Below, piece by piece: positions 1-5,993 of a DNA stretch of 8,154 nucleotides (its first letter is position 1; the number at the start of each line of letters is the position of its first letter). The stretch spans positions 1 to 8,154 of the forward strand of contig JACQJM010000075.1 of assembly GCA_016205045.1 (NCBI GenBank), given 5' to 3'. This DNA is from Elusimicrobiota bacterium. GTDB taxonomy: Bacteria > Elusimicrobiota > Elusimicrobia > JACQJN01. Made by a program: the position numbers and the translations under genes. The notes below the pieces were generated by a model that ran no database searches, was not told where the DNA came from, and was given only the letters and a program-made list of their open reading frames with translations.

Positions 1-4
1 CCCT

Positions 5-28
5 CCCATCACTTGACCCAAGTGAGGG
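5..28. repeat. Hairpin 1 of the CAAGTGAGG repeat cluster
   Basis: CCC plus TCACTTG (5-7 and 9-15, with a bulged A at 8) pairs with CAAGTGAGGG (19-28) around a 3-nt ACC loop. This is a compact 10-bp stem and the first of three inverted pairs built from the same unit. No T-run follows, so it does not look like an intrinsic terminator. Confidence 0.75.
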
Positions 29-39
29 ACAAGCCTGGG

Positions 40-90
40 CCTCACTTTGCCGCATAGCCAGCCCAAAGATGTTTAGCGGCCAAAGTGAGG
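40..90. repeat. Hairpin 2 of the repeat cluster, CCTCACTTTG variant
   Basis: CCTCACTTTG (40-49) is exactly complementary to CAAAGTGAGG (81-90). The stem continues inward with CCGC (50-53) against GCGG (76-79), leaving C80 bulged and a loop of about 22 nt. The unit differs from its neighbours by T-for-G and one added base, and the change is matched in both arms, which suggests the stem is under selection or was copied as a whole. Confidence 0.75.
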
Positions 91-104
91 GGTACCCCTC
101 ACTT
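83..104. repeat. Perfect 22-nt palindrome
   Basis: Bases 83-104 form a perfect palindrome centred on TA at 93-94, with arms AAGTGAGGGG and CCCCTCACTT. It is made from the right arm of hairpin 2 and the left arm of hairpin 4. Forming it would therefore compete with both of those hairpins. It could be a junction between two repeat units, a protein-binding site or a cruciform; the sequence does not decide. Confidence 0.75.
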
Positions 105-146
105 GCCAGACATCTGCTTCTACGATGTCCATTCTGGCAAGTGAGG
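97..146. repeat. Hairpin 4 of the repeat cluster, with nested stem
   Basis: CCTCACTTGCCAGA (97-110) pairs perfectly over 14 bp with TCTGGCAAGTGAGG (133-146). A second stem, GACATC (109-114) with GATGTC (124-129), can close the interior around a 9-nt loop if the outer stem frays at its last two pairs. It is the strongest inverted pair in the leader and ends about 40 nt before the ribosome binding site of the TPR gene. Confidence 0.8.
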
Positions 147-158
147 CCGCTTTGCGGC
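146..158. repeat. Small GC hairpin at the end of the repeat cluster
   Basis: GCCGC (146-150) pairs with GCGGC (154-158) around a TTT loop, a perfect 5-bp stem abutting hairpin 4. It is followed by an A-run rather than a T-run on the + strand, so it is not an intrinsic terminator in that direction. Confidence 0.55.
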
Positions 159-184
159 GAAAAATTCAGTGGCACTATTTTGTT

Positions 185-189
185 GAGGG
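185..189 (+). promoter_or_regulatory. Ribosome binding site that sets the TPR gene start
   Basis: GAGGG lies 7 nt before the ATG at 197. The open frame extends upstream to an ATG at 125, but that codon sits inside the hairpin repeats and has no Shine-Dalgarno site. The 197 start also puts a signal peptide at the exact N-terminus, which supports this choice. Confidence 0.75.
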
Positions 190-196
190 TTCTAAG

Positions 197-3100
197 ATGA
201 TAAAAGTTGTGCAACTGAATTTTTCGGGTTTACGGTTTTTGGGTGTGGTGGTTCTTTTATCTATTTTGACCGGAAAGCTTTCCTGGGGCGAAGATGAATC
301 CCAGTCCGAACAAGATGTTTTTCAGACCGCAGCCCAACTGTACCAGGATGGGCGTCAGGATAGAATGGTGGCGGTGGAGGCTTTCAATCGTTTTTTGAAT
401 CGGTTCCCCAAAAGTTTTCGAACGGAGGATGCCCAATTTTTGATAGGAGAATCGCATGTCCAGAGGGCTTTTGATGTTTTAGAAAATGAACAGGGGTTGA
501 AAAAAATAAGATCTTATTCGGGAATGCCCGCCAACGTGATTCAATCTTTTCAGGAGGCGGAAAAGGCGTATAACGCTGTTTTGAAAAGAGCTTCTGATGA
601 AGGAATGAGGGCCACCGCCCAATACCGTTTGGCGGAGTTGGCTTACAACCGCAGAGATTGGAATAAAGCGGTGGAGGGATTTAGACAAATAGAGCTCTCT
701 TGGCCCAAGAGTTATGTGGTTCCTGAGAGTCTCTTAGGTCTGATTTATTCTCATTTAGCTCTGGAAAACTTTCCTCGGGCTGACGCTACCCTGCTGCACC
801 TGACACAGCTTTTTCCCGCGTATCTCAAAGACCCTTCGGTTGTGTTTTCTCAAGGCATCATTGCGCTGTATAAGGGGGACTACACCCAGGCAGAGAAGCT
901 CTTGAGCAAGATAGATACTCCCGAAGCCCATTACTACCTCGCTAAAAGCTACCTCTTGTCTCGCAAAACTCTTTTGGCCGCGACTATTTTTGATCGCTTG
1001 GCGAAAGATTATCCTAACTCCGACTTGAAAGAGTCGGCGGCTTTTTTTGTGGGAGATGCTTTTTTCCTTTCCAAGGATTATGATGCGGCCATCATTAAGT
1101 ACAAAGATTTCTTAAGAACTTTTCCTGATTCGGAGTTTAAGGTGGCTGTGCTCTACCGTATCGGCAGCGCCTATTTTCAAAAAAAGGAGTACGGTGAGGC
1201 GCGGCTTTCTTTAGGCTCATTGCTTTCCGATTATCCCCAAGATTTTTATGCTCCCATGGCCCAGTATCTTATTGGTGAATCCTATCTGGTCAATAACCAA
1301 ATGAAGGATGCTCTGTTTGCTTATACGCAGGTGGGAACTCAGCACAAGAACTCTAAAATCGCTCCCTGGGCCAGTTATAAATTGGCCTGGGCCCAAAAGG
1401 AAGTGGGGGATTACCCCCAAGCCGTGCAGACGGGACAAACCTTTTTAGCCTTGTACCCTACGCATACCTTGGCTAAAAACGTGTATTTAATTCTGGGCAA
1501 TAGCTTGGCTCAGCTTAAACGACAGGCTGAAGCTCTGCAGGCTTTCCAGAAAATTTTGGATTTGGCTCCTTCCAGTGAGATCGCAGAGCAATCTTTATTT
1601 TTGATTCTTAAGATGCAGTATGACCTTAAAAATTTCAGCTCGATTCTCACGTCTTATCAGTTTATTTTTCGACATCTTCCTCCGGCAAAATCTAAGTGGA
1701 GGAGCCTGTCCTATCTTTATGCTGCTGAAGCTTATTTGGCGCTGAACCAAGTGGAAGAGGCTCAAGCCCTTTATGAAACGATTCTCAAAGTGTACCCTAA
1801 GGAAATGACCGCACTTTATGCCCAGGATGGATTGGCGTGGTGTTACGGTCTTTTGGGAAGAGACCAGCAGGCCCGCAAAGCAAGGGAGGGATTGAAAGAA
1901 ATGATGCAGGCGCAGCCCTCTACGTTTACTTTTGCCGGATTGAATGATTTGGGGATTGCCGACAGCTTCTATAATGATAAGGCGTATTCTGATGCCTATC
2001 AGTTTTATGACAAATTTGCCAAGGAACACCCCGATTCCCCGCAACTTTCCGTGGCCATATACCGTGCGGGGCTGTCCTTATATCACTTGAAGTACTACGG
2101 GCAGGCGGTGGAGGTTTGGCAGAGGCTTCTAGTGCAGGCCCCAGACTCTCCGGAAGCTCACCGGGCAGCCTATCAGGTAGCGGACACCCTCTTCCGGGGA
2201 GGAAAATATGCTGAGGCTACCGCCACCTATAAAAAAATTATTGAGCAATATCCCAATAGCCCCCAGCTGCCGTTGGCATTTCTGAGGTTGTCTCAAGCCG
2301 CTTTTCACGCCAAGAATGACACGGAAGTCGTCAAGCAGGCTCAAAATGTTTTGGTCAGTTTCCCCCGCGCTCCGGAAGCGAATGACGCCTTAGATTTGGT
2401 GGAAGCGGTATTAGATCGTAATCCCAAGCAAGATTTTGTCACCTTGTTTAAGGGGGTTATTCAGGCGGATCCCCGCAGTCCCATTGCGGGAGAAGTACAG
2501 TTTCGTTTGGCTCGACGTCTTTTCGAGAAAAAAGAGTACTTGGCCTCCGCCCACGAGTTTCAGCGTTTTAGCGTGGATTACACCAATCACCCTTCCTTGC
2601 CCAGGGCCCAGTTTCTGTTAGGGGAATCCAATTTCAACGTGCAGAAGTACAACGAAGCTATTCCTGCCTTCGAGCGTTTTCTAAATAATTACGGCCAGGC
2701 AGAAGAAGTGCCTTTGGCCCTGTTCCGGGTGGGGAGCGCTTACTACAACATCAAGGATTATGCCCGAGCCTCCACCATTTATGAAAGGTTGTTGGCGGAA
2801 TATCCCCAGACGGAGTACAGCAAAGCGGCCCGGTTTAATTTGGCTCTTTCCTATAAAGCTTTGGGTAAATCTGAGAACGCGGAGTCGGCGTATATGCAGT
2901 ATGCCGAGAATTCGGATACGCCGGAGGGCTTGAATGCTCGTTGGGAAGTTTTTTCTCTCCAGAAAGAAAGAAAAGACTACCAGGAGGCTATCAAAACGTT
3001 GGCAGAGATTCAGGCCCAAGTGAAACCGGGAACGGAGGGAGCTTTGGAAGTAGCCTATCGATTCGGCGAAATCCAGATGGCCATGGATGATATAGATAAT

Positions 3101-3508
3101 GCTCAGAAGTCTTGGGAAAGGGCCGTGGGGATGAGACCTGCGAACAGTCCCTTCCGGCTTCAGGCCCTGGTGAAGCTGGCGGAAATCTACGAGAAAAATT
3201 CCGAGTGGAAGGAGGCTATTACGGTGTATGAGGATCTTGCGCGAAATTCAGGCCAGGCCCAAGTGGTTAAAGCTTCCCGGGAGCGAATTCAGGTGCTCAA
3301 GGGAATGACCCAATCCAGTTCCGGAAGCCCGGGCTCAAAAAGCTATCCCTCACCCAGGACAAAAAAACCTGCCTCTTCAGCTCCCAAGAATACGGTATCT
3401 CAGAAACCTGAGACCAAGCCTGCCGCCAAGGATTCCAGGGAGGATCTTCCTGGAATGAAAAGGAGCCAAACTTCGGGTTCTGCCGACAACGATGCAAAAA
3501 CTCAATAA
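197..3508 (+). CDS. Secreted giant TPR-repeat protein (about 1,103 residues)
   Basis: This is a periplasmic or outer-membrane scaffold built almost wholly of tetratricopeptide repeats; its partner is not known. From ATG 197 it begins with a signal peptide (hydrophobic core about residues 12-26, likely cleavage near SWG-EDE at 31). There is no lipobox cysteine. Residues about 35-1030 are back-to-back helical repeats of some 34-37 residues, roughly two dozen by eye. Many have the BamD/YbgF-like pattern: 'GxAYxxxxxYxxAxxxYxxxLxxYPxS'. A three-repeat block at about 283-380 (FFVGDAFF...) resembles one at about 806-900 (FLLGES...), pointing to internal duplication. The last 67 residues (from about 1037) are a Ser/Pro/Lys-rich, probably disordered tail. 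It is first in the operon, 26 nt before the TolQ/ExbB gene, so it probably serves that motor. TPR scaffolds also accompany Agl-type TolQR motors (AglT in Myxococcus), but orthology is not shown. Confidence 0.9.
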   Translation: MIKVVQLNFSGLRFLGVVVLLSILTGKLSWGEDESQSEQDVFQTAAQLYQDGRQDRMVAVEAFNRFLNRFPKSFRTEDAQFLIGESHVQRAFDVLENEQGLKKIRSYSGMPANVIQSFQEAEKAYNAVLKRASDEGMRATAQYRLAELAYNRRDWNKAVEGFRQIELSWPKSYVVPESLLGLIYSHLALENFPRADATLLHLTQLFPAYLKDPSVVFSQGIIALYKGDYTQAEKLLSKIDTPEAHYYLAKSYLLSRKTLLAATIFDRLAKDYPNSDLKESAAFFVGDAFFLSKDYDAAIIKYKDFLRTFPDSEFKVAVLYRIGSAYFQKKEYGEARLSLGSLLSDYPQDFYAPMAQYLIGESYLVNNQMKDALFAYTQVGTQHKNSKIAPWASYKLAWAQKEVGDYPQAVQTGQTFLALYPTHTLAKNVYLILGNSLAQLKRQAEALQAFQKILDLAPSSEIAEQSLFLILKMQYDLKNFSSILTSYQFIFRHLPPAKSKWRSLSYLYAAEAYLALNQVEEAQALYETILKVYPKEMTALYAQDGLAWCYGLLGRDQQARKAREGLKEMMQAQPSTFTFAGLNDLGIADSFYNDKAYSDAYQFYDKFAKEHPDSPQLSVAIYRAGLSLYHLKYYGQAVEVWQRLLVQAPDSPEAHRAAYQVADTLFRGGKYAEATATYKKIIEQYPNSPQLPLAFLRLSQAAFHAKNDTEVVKQAQNVLVSFPRAPEANDALDLVEAVLDRNPKQDFVTLFKGVIQADPRSPIAGEVQFRLARRLFEKKEYLASAHEFQRFSVDYTNHPSLPRAQFLLGESNFNVQKYNEAIPAFERFLNNYGQAEEVPLALFRVGSAYYNIKDYARASTIYERLLAEYPQTEYSKAARFNLALSYKALGKSENAESAYMQYAENSDTPEGLNARWEVFSLQKERKDYQEAIKTLAEIQAQVKPGTEGALEVAYRFGEIQMAMDDIDNAQKSWERAVGMRPANSPFRLQALVKLAEIYEKNSEWKEAITVYEDLARNSGQAQVVKASRERIQVLKGMTQSSSGSPGSKSYPSPRTKKPASSAPKNTVSQKPETKPAAKDSREDLPGMKRSQTSGSADNDAKTQ
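3432..3456 (+). other. Strong hairpin inside the 3' end of the TPR gene
   Basis: Bases 3432-3442 (ATTCCAGGGAG) pair with 3446-3456 (CTTCCTGGAAT): 11 bp including one G-U pair, closed by a GAT loop. It lies in the disordered-tail codons, about 50 nt before the stop and about 80 nt before the TolQ/ExbB start. There is no T-run after it. It could slow ribosomes or protect mRNA ends and so set the ratio of TPR protein to motor subunits, but that is inference. Confidence 0.5.
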
Positions 3509-3534
3509 TTTTTTAAAAGGAGAAAAAAACCTCT

Positions 3535-4146
3535 ATGTCTGAAGTCCATTATATTGAAATGTTGAGGAGTAGCTTCACCCTGATCATCCTAATTTTTTGC
3601 TCCATCATTTCGGTGACGTTCACCTTGGAGAGACTGTTTTATTTCCGCCGCATTAGATTAGATCCTGCTTCCTTTTTGGCCCGAGTCAAACAGCTCATCG
3701 ACGCGGGGAATTTTAAGGATGCGGCGGCTCTATGCGATCGGATGCGAGGGCCTATCCCCGTGGTGGTAAAGACAGCCATCGTCAACCACCAGAAGCCTAA
3801 GGCAGCGCTGGAGGAGTTGTTGGGCGCTATTCGTCTGGAGGAGAGGCTTAAAATGGAGAGGTTTCTGGTGGTCTTGGGAACCTTGGGAAATACGGCTCCC
3901 TTCATCGGGTTATTTGGAACGGTGGTGGGAATCATCAAAGCTTTCAGGGATTTAGCCCTGTCCGGAACTGGGGGGCCTGCGGTGGTGGCCAAAGGCATTG
4001 CGGAAGCTCTAGTCGCGACCGCGGCGGGTCTTGTGGTGGCTATTCCGGCGGTCATCATTTACAACTACTTCATGAGAAAAGTGAAGACCATCTCGACCAT
4101 GATGGAGGCGATCTCGCTCAAGATATTGGTGTATCTGCAGGGCTAG
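3535..4146 (+). CDS. MotA/TolQ/ExbB-family proton channel subunit
   Basis: This is the inner-membrane channel subunit of a proton-driven motor, expected to form a pentamer around ExbD/TolR helices. Its 203 residues have three membrane segments at about 12-34, 109-135 and 153-178, with a cytoplasmic loop (about 36-108) after the first, as in TolQ and ExbB. The second helix carries GNTAPFIGLFGTVVGIIKAF (118-137) and the third IAEALVATAAGLVVAIPAVI (155-174), both near-textbook family signatures. They include the polar pore residues T120 and T162 and the Glu at 157. It is slightly shorter than E. coli TolQ (230) and ExbB (244). The Shine-Dalgarno AGGAG (3518-3522) is 12 nt from the ATG, a longer spacing than usual. 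TolQ, ExbB and AglR/AglX-type roles cannot be separated by sequence alone; MotA is unlikely because the partners are ExbD-like. Confidence 0.95.
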   Translation: MSEVHYIEMLRSSFTLIILIFCSIISVTFTLERLFYFRRIRLDPASFLARVKQLIDAGNFKDAAALCDRMRGPIPVVVKTAIVNHQKPKAALEELLGAIRLEERLKMERFLVVLGTLGNTAPFIGLFGTVVGIIKAFRDLALSGTGGPAVVAKGIAEALVATAAGLVVAIPAVIIYNYFMRKVKTISTMMEAISLKILVYLQG

Positions 4147-4148
4147 GG
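4145..4148 (+). promoter_or_regulatory. Ribosome binding site that sets the HAMP gene start
   Basis: AGGG at 4145-4148 overlaps the stop codon of the TolQ/ExbB gene and lies 8 nt before ATG 4157. The in-frame TTG at 4151 is only 2 nt from it, so ATG 4157 is the better start. Confidence 0.65.
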
Positions 4149-4156
4149 TATTGGCG

Positions 4157-4690
4157 ATGAAAGTTAAGGCCTTGGTCATTGATTCAGAGTTTCAGTTCCG
4201 GTTTGTGATGACATTTGTCATTCTTATCACGGTGGAGAGCGCTTTTGTCGGTGCGGCTTTCTGGAACTTAATCTTGATTCCTCAAGATTGGCAGAGACCG
4301 CATCTAGTTTTTGATTTTTTCTGGTCCCTGGTTCTATTTTTGGTTCCCTTGCTGGCCTTAAATACTTTGTTTGGTCTTTACTGGTCGGCGCTTATCGCCC
4401 GACCCTTGAAAAGATTGGAAAAGGGTTTGAAGGATTTGAGGGAAGGACACCTGGCTGCTTCGGTGGATTCGGTTCCCGGAGATGCTCTCAAAGATTTGAT
4501 CGCCAGCTTTAATGAGACGATGGGGACCCTCCGGCACCTCATCACGCGGGACCGCCAGTTGGTTCTGGAGGTCGTAAAGGATTTAGAGAAAGGCCGGTCG
4601 ATGGAACAGAAGCACGTAAAGGAATTGCTGCTGGGGGCGCGTAGCAAGCTGAGCATGGTCAATGCCCATTTCTTTAAAGAGGGCTCATGA
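4157..4690 (+). CDS. Two-helix membrane protein with HAMP domain and no output domain
   Basis: This is a putative inner-membrane signalling adaptor of 177 residues. Two hydrophobic segments (about 16-40 and 54-80) flank a short outside loop (about 41-53), too small for a normal ligand-binding domain. A HAMP domain follows at about 78-127: it starts ARPLKRLEKGLKDL with the conserved Pro at 83, and its second helix is DALKDLIASFNETMGTLRHL. After HAMP there is only a charged helix of about 45 residues, likely coiled-coil. No histidine-kinase, methyl-accepting or cyclase domain follows. HAMP domains normally pass conformational signals from membrane helices to such outputs, so this one may act through a partner. 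The obvious candidate is the receiver encoded next, whose ATG overlaps this stop (ATGA). The gene starts 10 nt after the TolQ/ExbB stop. Similar two-helix HAMP proteins are often annotated as chemotaxis-receptor fragments. Confidence 0.8.
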   Translation: MKVKALVIDSEFQFRFVMTFVILITVESAFVGAAFWNLILIPQDWQRPHLVFDFFWSLVLFLVPLLALNTLFGLYWSALIARPLKRLEKGLKDLREGHLAASVDSVPGDALKDLIASFNETMGTLRHLITRDRQLVLEVVKDLEKGRSMEQKHVKELLLGARSKLSMVNAHFFKEGS

Positions 4691-5130
4691 AGTCCCAAAA
4701 CAAGACTCGCGACCCTGGACTCGCGACTCAAGATTCTAGCAGGGTTGTGTTGGTGGTGGATGATAATCAGGACCAAAGGAATTTTTTGGAGATGTGGTTG
4801 CAGGAAAAGGGATATCGCATGGAGAAGGCCGAGAACGCTCAAAAAGCTAAGAAATATCTCAGCAAAAAAATACCGGACCTGATCCTCTTAGATCTCATGA
4901 TGCCGGACATGAATGGGGTGGATCTGTGCCGTTGGATTTGCCGGCAGTTTTCCACGCGGCATGTTCCGGTGATTGTGGTCAGTTCCATTTCCGATGAGGT
5001 GACCATAAATGATTGCTTGGAGATGGGGGCGGTCAATTATGTCGCCAAACCGATTAACTACCCCGAGTTGTTGGACAAGATGAATTTGGCTCTGAATCGA
5101 ACAGAAAAGAGAAAGAAGGAAAGAGGTTGA
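4687..5130 (+). CDS. Single-domain response regulator (CheY-like receiver)
   Basis: This is a stand-alone phosphoacceptor domain of 147 residues. The fold markers are VVLVVDDN (20-27; acidic pocket D25 and D26), phosphorylation site D69 in LILLDLMMPDMNG (65-77), the switch Ser at 99-100 in VIVVSS, and K121 in VAKPI. No DNA-binding or enzyme domain follows, only a short basic tail (TEKRKKERG), so output is probably by protein contact, as with CheY. The ATG overlaps the stop of the HAMP gene (ATGA), with AAGAGGG just upstream, indicating translational coupling. The first 19 residues are an unusual low-conservation leader encoded partly by a degenerate heptamer repeat. No cognate kinase is encoded in the window. 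Its place between motor subunits suggests that it controls motor activity or assembly. Confidence 0.92.
   Translation: MKSQNKTRDPGLATQDSSRVVLVVDDNQDQRNFLEMWLQEKGYRMEKAENAQKAKKYLSKKIPDLILLDLMMPDMNGVDLCRWICRQFSTRHVPVIVVSSISDEVTINDCLEMGAVNYVAKPINYPELLDKMNLALNRTEKRKKERG
4704..4738 (+). repeat. Degenerate 7-nt tandem repeat in the receiver gene
   Basis: Five consecutive heptamers starting with GA run GACTCGC, GACCCTG, GACTCGC, GACTCAA, GATTCTA. They encode most of the atypical N-terminal leader (residues about 7-17) before the receiver fold begins. The 10-nt word GACTCGCGAC occurs twice, 14 nt apart (4704-4713 and 4718-4727). A gain or loss of one unit would shift the reading frame. Confidence 0.6.
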
Positions 5131-5173
5131 AAGTTTGTAATGTTAAAGAACGAAACTGTGAACCCTTCATAAT

Positions 5174-5581
5174 ATGGCCATGCAAACCAGTAACGGGGAT
5201 GATGCGATCACCGACATCAACGTCACCCCATTGGTGGATGTGTGCTTGGTGCTGGTGATCATTTTCATGGCGGTGGCCCCCTTCGCGGTGCAGGCCGGGA
5301 TTAAGGTATTGGAGTCCCGGGCCAAGGCCGGGGTAGGGAAAGTGACTGCCAGTGAAAATGTCCAGGTGCGTTTGAGAAAGAATGGAACCTTGACCGTAAA
5401 CGGAAGACCCTCTTCTTTCCCTAGGCTTTTTCAGGATGTGGAGGGAGCTTTGTCGGCCAGCCGGGATAAAATGGTCATCATCACCGCAGATGATTCTAAT
5501 AAGGTGGGGGATGTGGTCAACATGATGGACACCTCTAAGCAGGCAGGGGCGGAGAAGGTAGCTATCATGAAGGCGGAATAG
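5174..5581 (+). CDS. ExbD/TolR-family subunit, first of two
   Basis: This is the single-helix partner of the TolQ/ExbB channel and carries the proton-relaying aspartate. Its 135 residues comprise a short cytoplasmic N-terminus, one membrane helix (about 18-38) and a periplasmic domain (about 42-135). The signature INVTPLVDVCLVLVIIFM spans 15-32; D22 matches the essential Asp of TolR (D23) and ExbD (D25). The C-terminal part ends with the family pattern VIITADD...VVNMMDTSKQAGAEKVAI. A 43-nt gap, the longest in the operon, precedes it, and no clear Shine-Dalgarno site is visible before ATG 5174 or the alternative ATG 5180. Translation may therefore be weak or depend on the upstream gene. It sits 1 nt before the second ExbD gene. 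Confidence 0.93.
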   Translation: MAMQTSNGDDAITDINVTPLVDVCLVLVIIFMAVAPFAVQAGIKVLESRAKAGVGKVTASENVQVRLRKNGTLTVNGRPSSFPRLFQDVEGALSASRDKMVIITADDSNKVGDVVNMMDTSKQAGAEKVAIMKAE

Positions 5582-5582
5582 G

Positions 5583-5993
5583 ATGAAAGCCAGTTCAGAG
5601 AATGCGGAAGATGTGATTGTAGGAATCAATGTAACGCCACTGGTGGATGTGTGTTTGGTGTTAGTGATCATTTTTATGGTGACGGCCCCCATGTTTAGCG
5701 ATCCCATATTTAAAGTCAAGCTTCCTCAAGCGCGCACCCAGGAGGGGGAAGAGAAGGATAAGATTGTCATTAGTATTTCTTCGCAAGGACGATTGGCGGT
5801 GGGAGAGAAAGAAGTGAAAGATAAGGAAGAGCTGGGGCGAGAGCTTCAGGTTAGGATGGCTCAAAGTGCGGATCGTTATGTCGTTATCAAAGCGGACGAA
5901 GAGGCGCTGCATGGGGCATTGATCGATATGATGTACCGGGCGAAGGAAGCGGGAGCCCGCTCGCTCACGATTGCGACGGAAAGGAAGAAGTGA
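5583..5993 (+). CDS. ExbD/TolR-family subunit, second of two
   Basis: This is the second single-helix motor subunit, 136 residues. Residues 15-32 are identical to the first copy, including the proton-carrying D22, while the following periplasmic domain is clearly different (MFSDPIFKVKLPQA, then a Lys/Glu-rich stretch at about 53-60). The C-terminus keeps the family pattern VVIKADEEA...LIDMMYRAKEAGARSLTIAT. It starts 1 nt after the first ExbD stop, with GGCGGA upstream as a possible ribosome site, and its TGA abuts the ATG of the TonB-like gene. Paired ExbD/TolR proteins with one TolQ also occur in Myxococcus (AglR with AglQ and AglS), where both are needed; whether that holds here is inference. 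Confidence 0.94.
   Translation: MKASSENAEDVIVGINVTPLVDVCLVLVIIFMVTAPMFSDPIFKVKLPQARTQEGEEKDKIVISISSQGRLAVGEKEVKDKEELGRELQVRMAQSADRYVVIKADEEALHGALIDMMYRAKEAGARSLTIATERKK

Larger units (their letters stand above)
1..196. other. Gene-free leader rich in inverted repeats
   Basis: No credible gene is seen here. The first 158 bases are dominated by inverted copies of a 9-10 nt unit, CCTCACTTG or CCTCACTTTG, and its complement, listed separately below. The remaining bases (159-196) are AT-richer and carry the ribosome binding site of the TPR gene. The window opens inside this repeat cluster, so it may extend further upstream. The operon promoter must lie here or upstream; no convincing -35/-10 pair was found. 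Confidence 0.8.

Noticed and set aside
1..146. CRISPR array
   Set aside because: The repeated unit is only about 9-10 nt, alternates in orientation and has irregular spacing.
152..181. Promoter TTGCGG - 18 nt - TATTTT for the operon
   Set aside because: Both boxes are weak matches and the spacing is not optimal; not strong enough to annotate.
125..196. N-terminal extension of the TPR protein from ATG 125
   Set aside because: It lies within the hairpin repeats, has no Shine-Dalgarno site, and would bury the signal peptide 24 residues inside the protein; ATG 197 has GAGGG at the right spacing.
1595..2044. 149-codon minus-strand open frame
   Set aside because: It lies wholly antisense to the TPR repeats, and its composition is explained by the opposite strand.
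3361..3367. A7 homopolymer as a programmed frameshift site
   Set aside because: The frame reads through normally to the TAA at 3506, and no stem is at the usual distance just downstream; most likely just Lys codons.
3639..4058. 139-codon minus-strand open frame
   Set aside because: Antisense to the TolQ/ExbB gene; its Ala/Thr-rich translation is the complement of conserved membrane helices.
4151..4156. TTG start for the HAMP gene
   Set aside because: Only 2 nt from the AGGG site, whereas ATG 4157 is at 8 nt.
5054..5719. 221-codon open frame on the minus strand
   Set aside because: It is antisense to the receiver, ExbD1 and ExbD2 genes, which carry clear family motifs; its product shows no recognisable domain.
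3535..5993. Flagellar MotA/MotB stator
   Set aside because: The single-helix partners are short ExbD/TolR proteins without a peptidoglycan-binding domain, and the channel subunit has the three-helix TolQ/ExbB layout.
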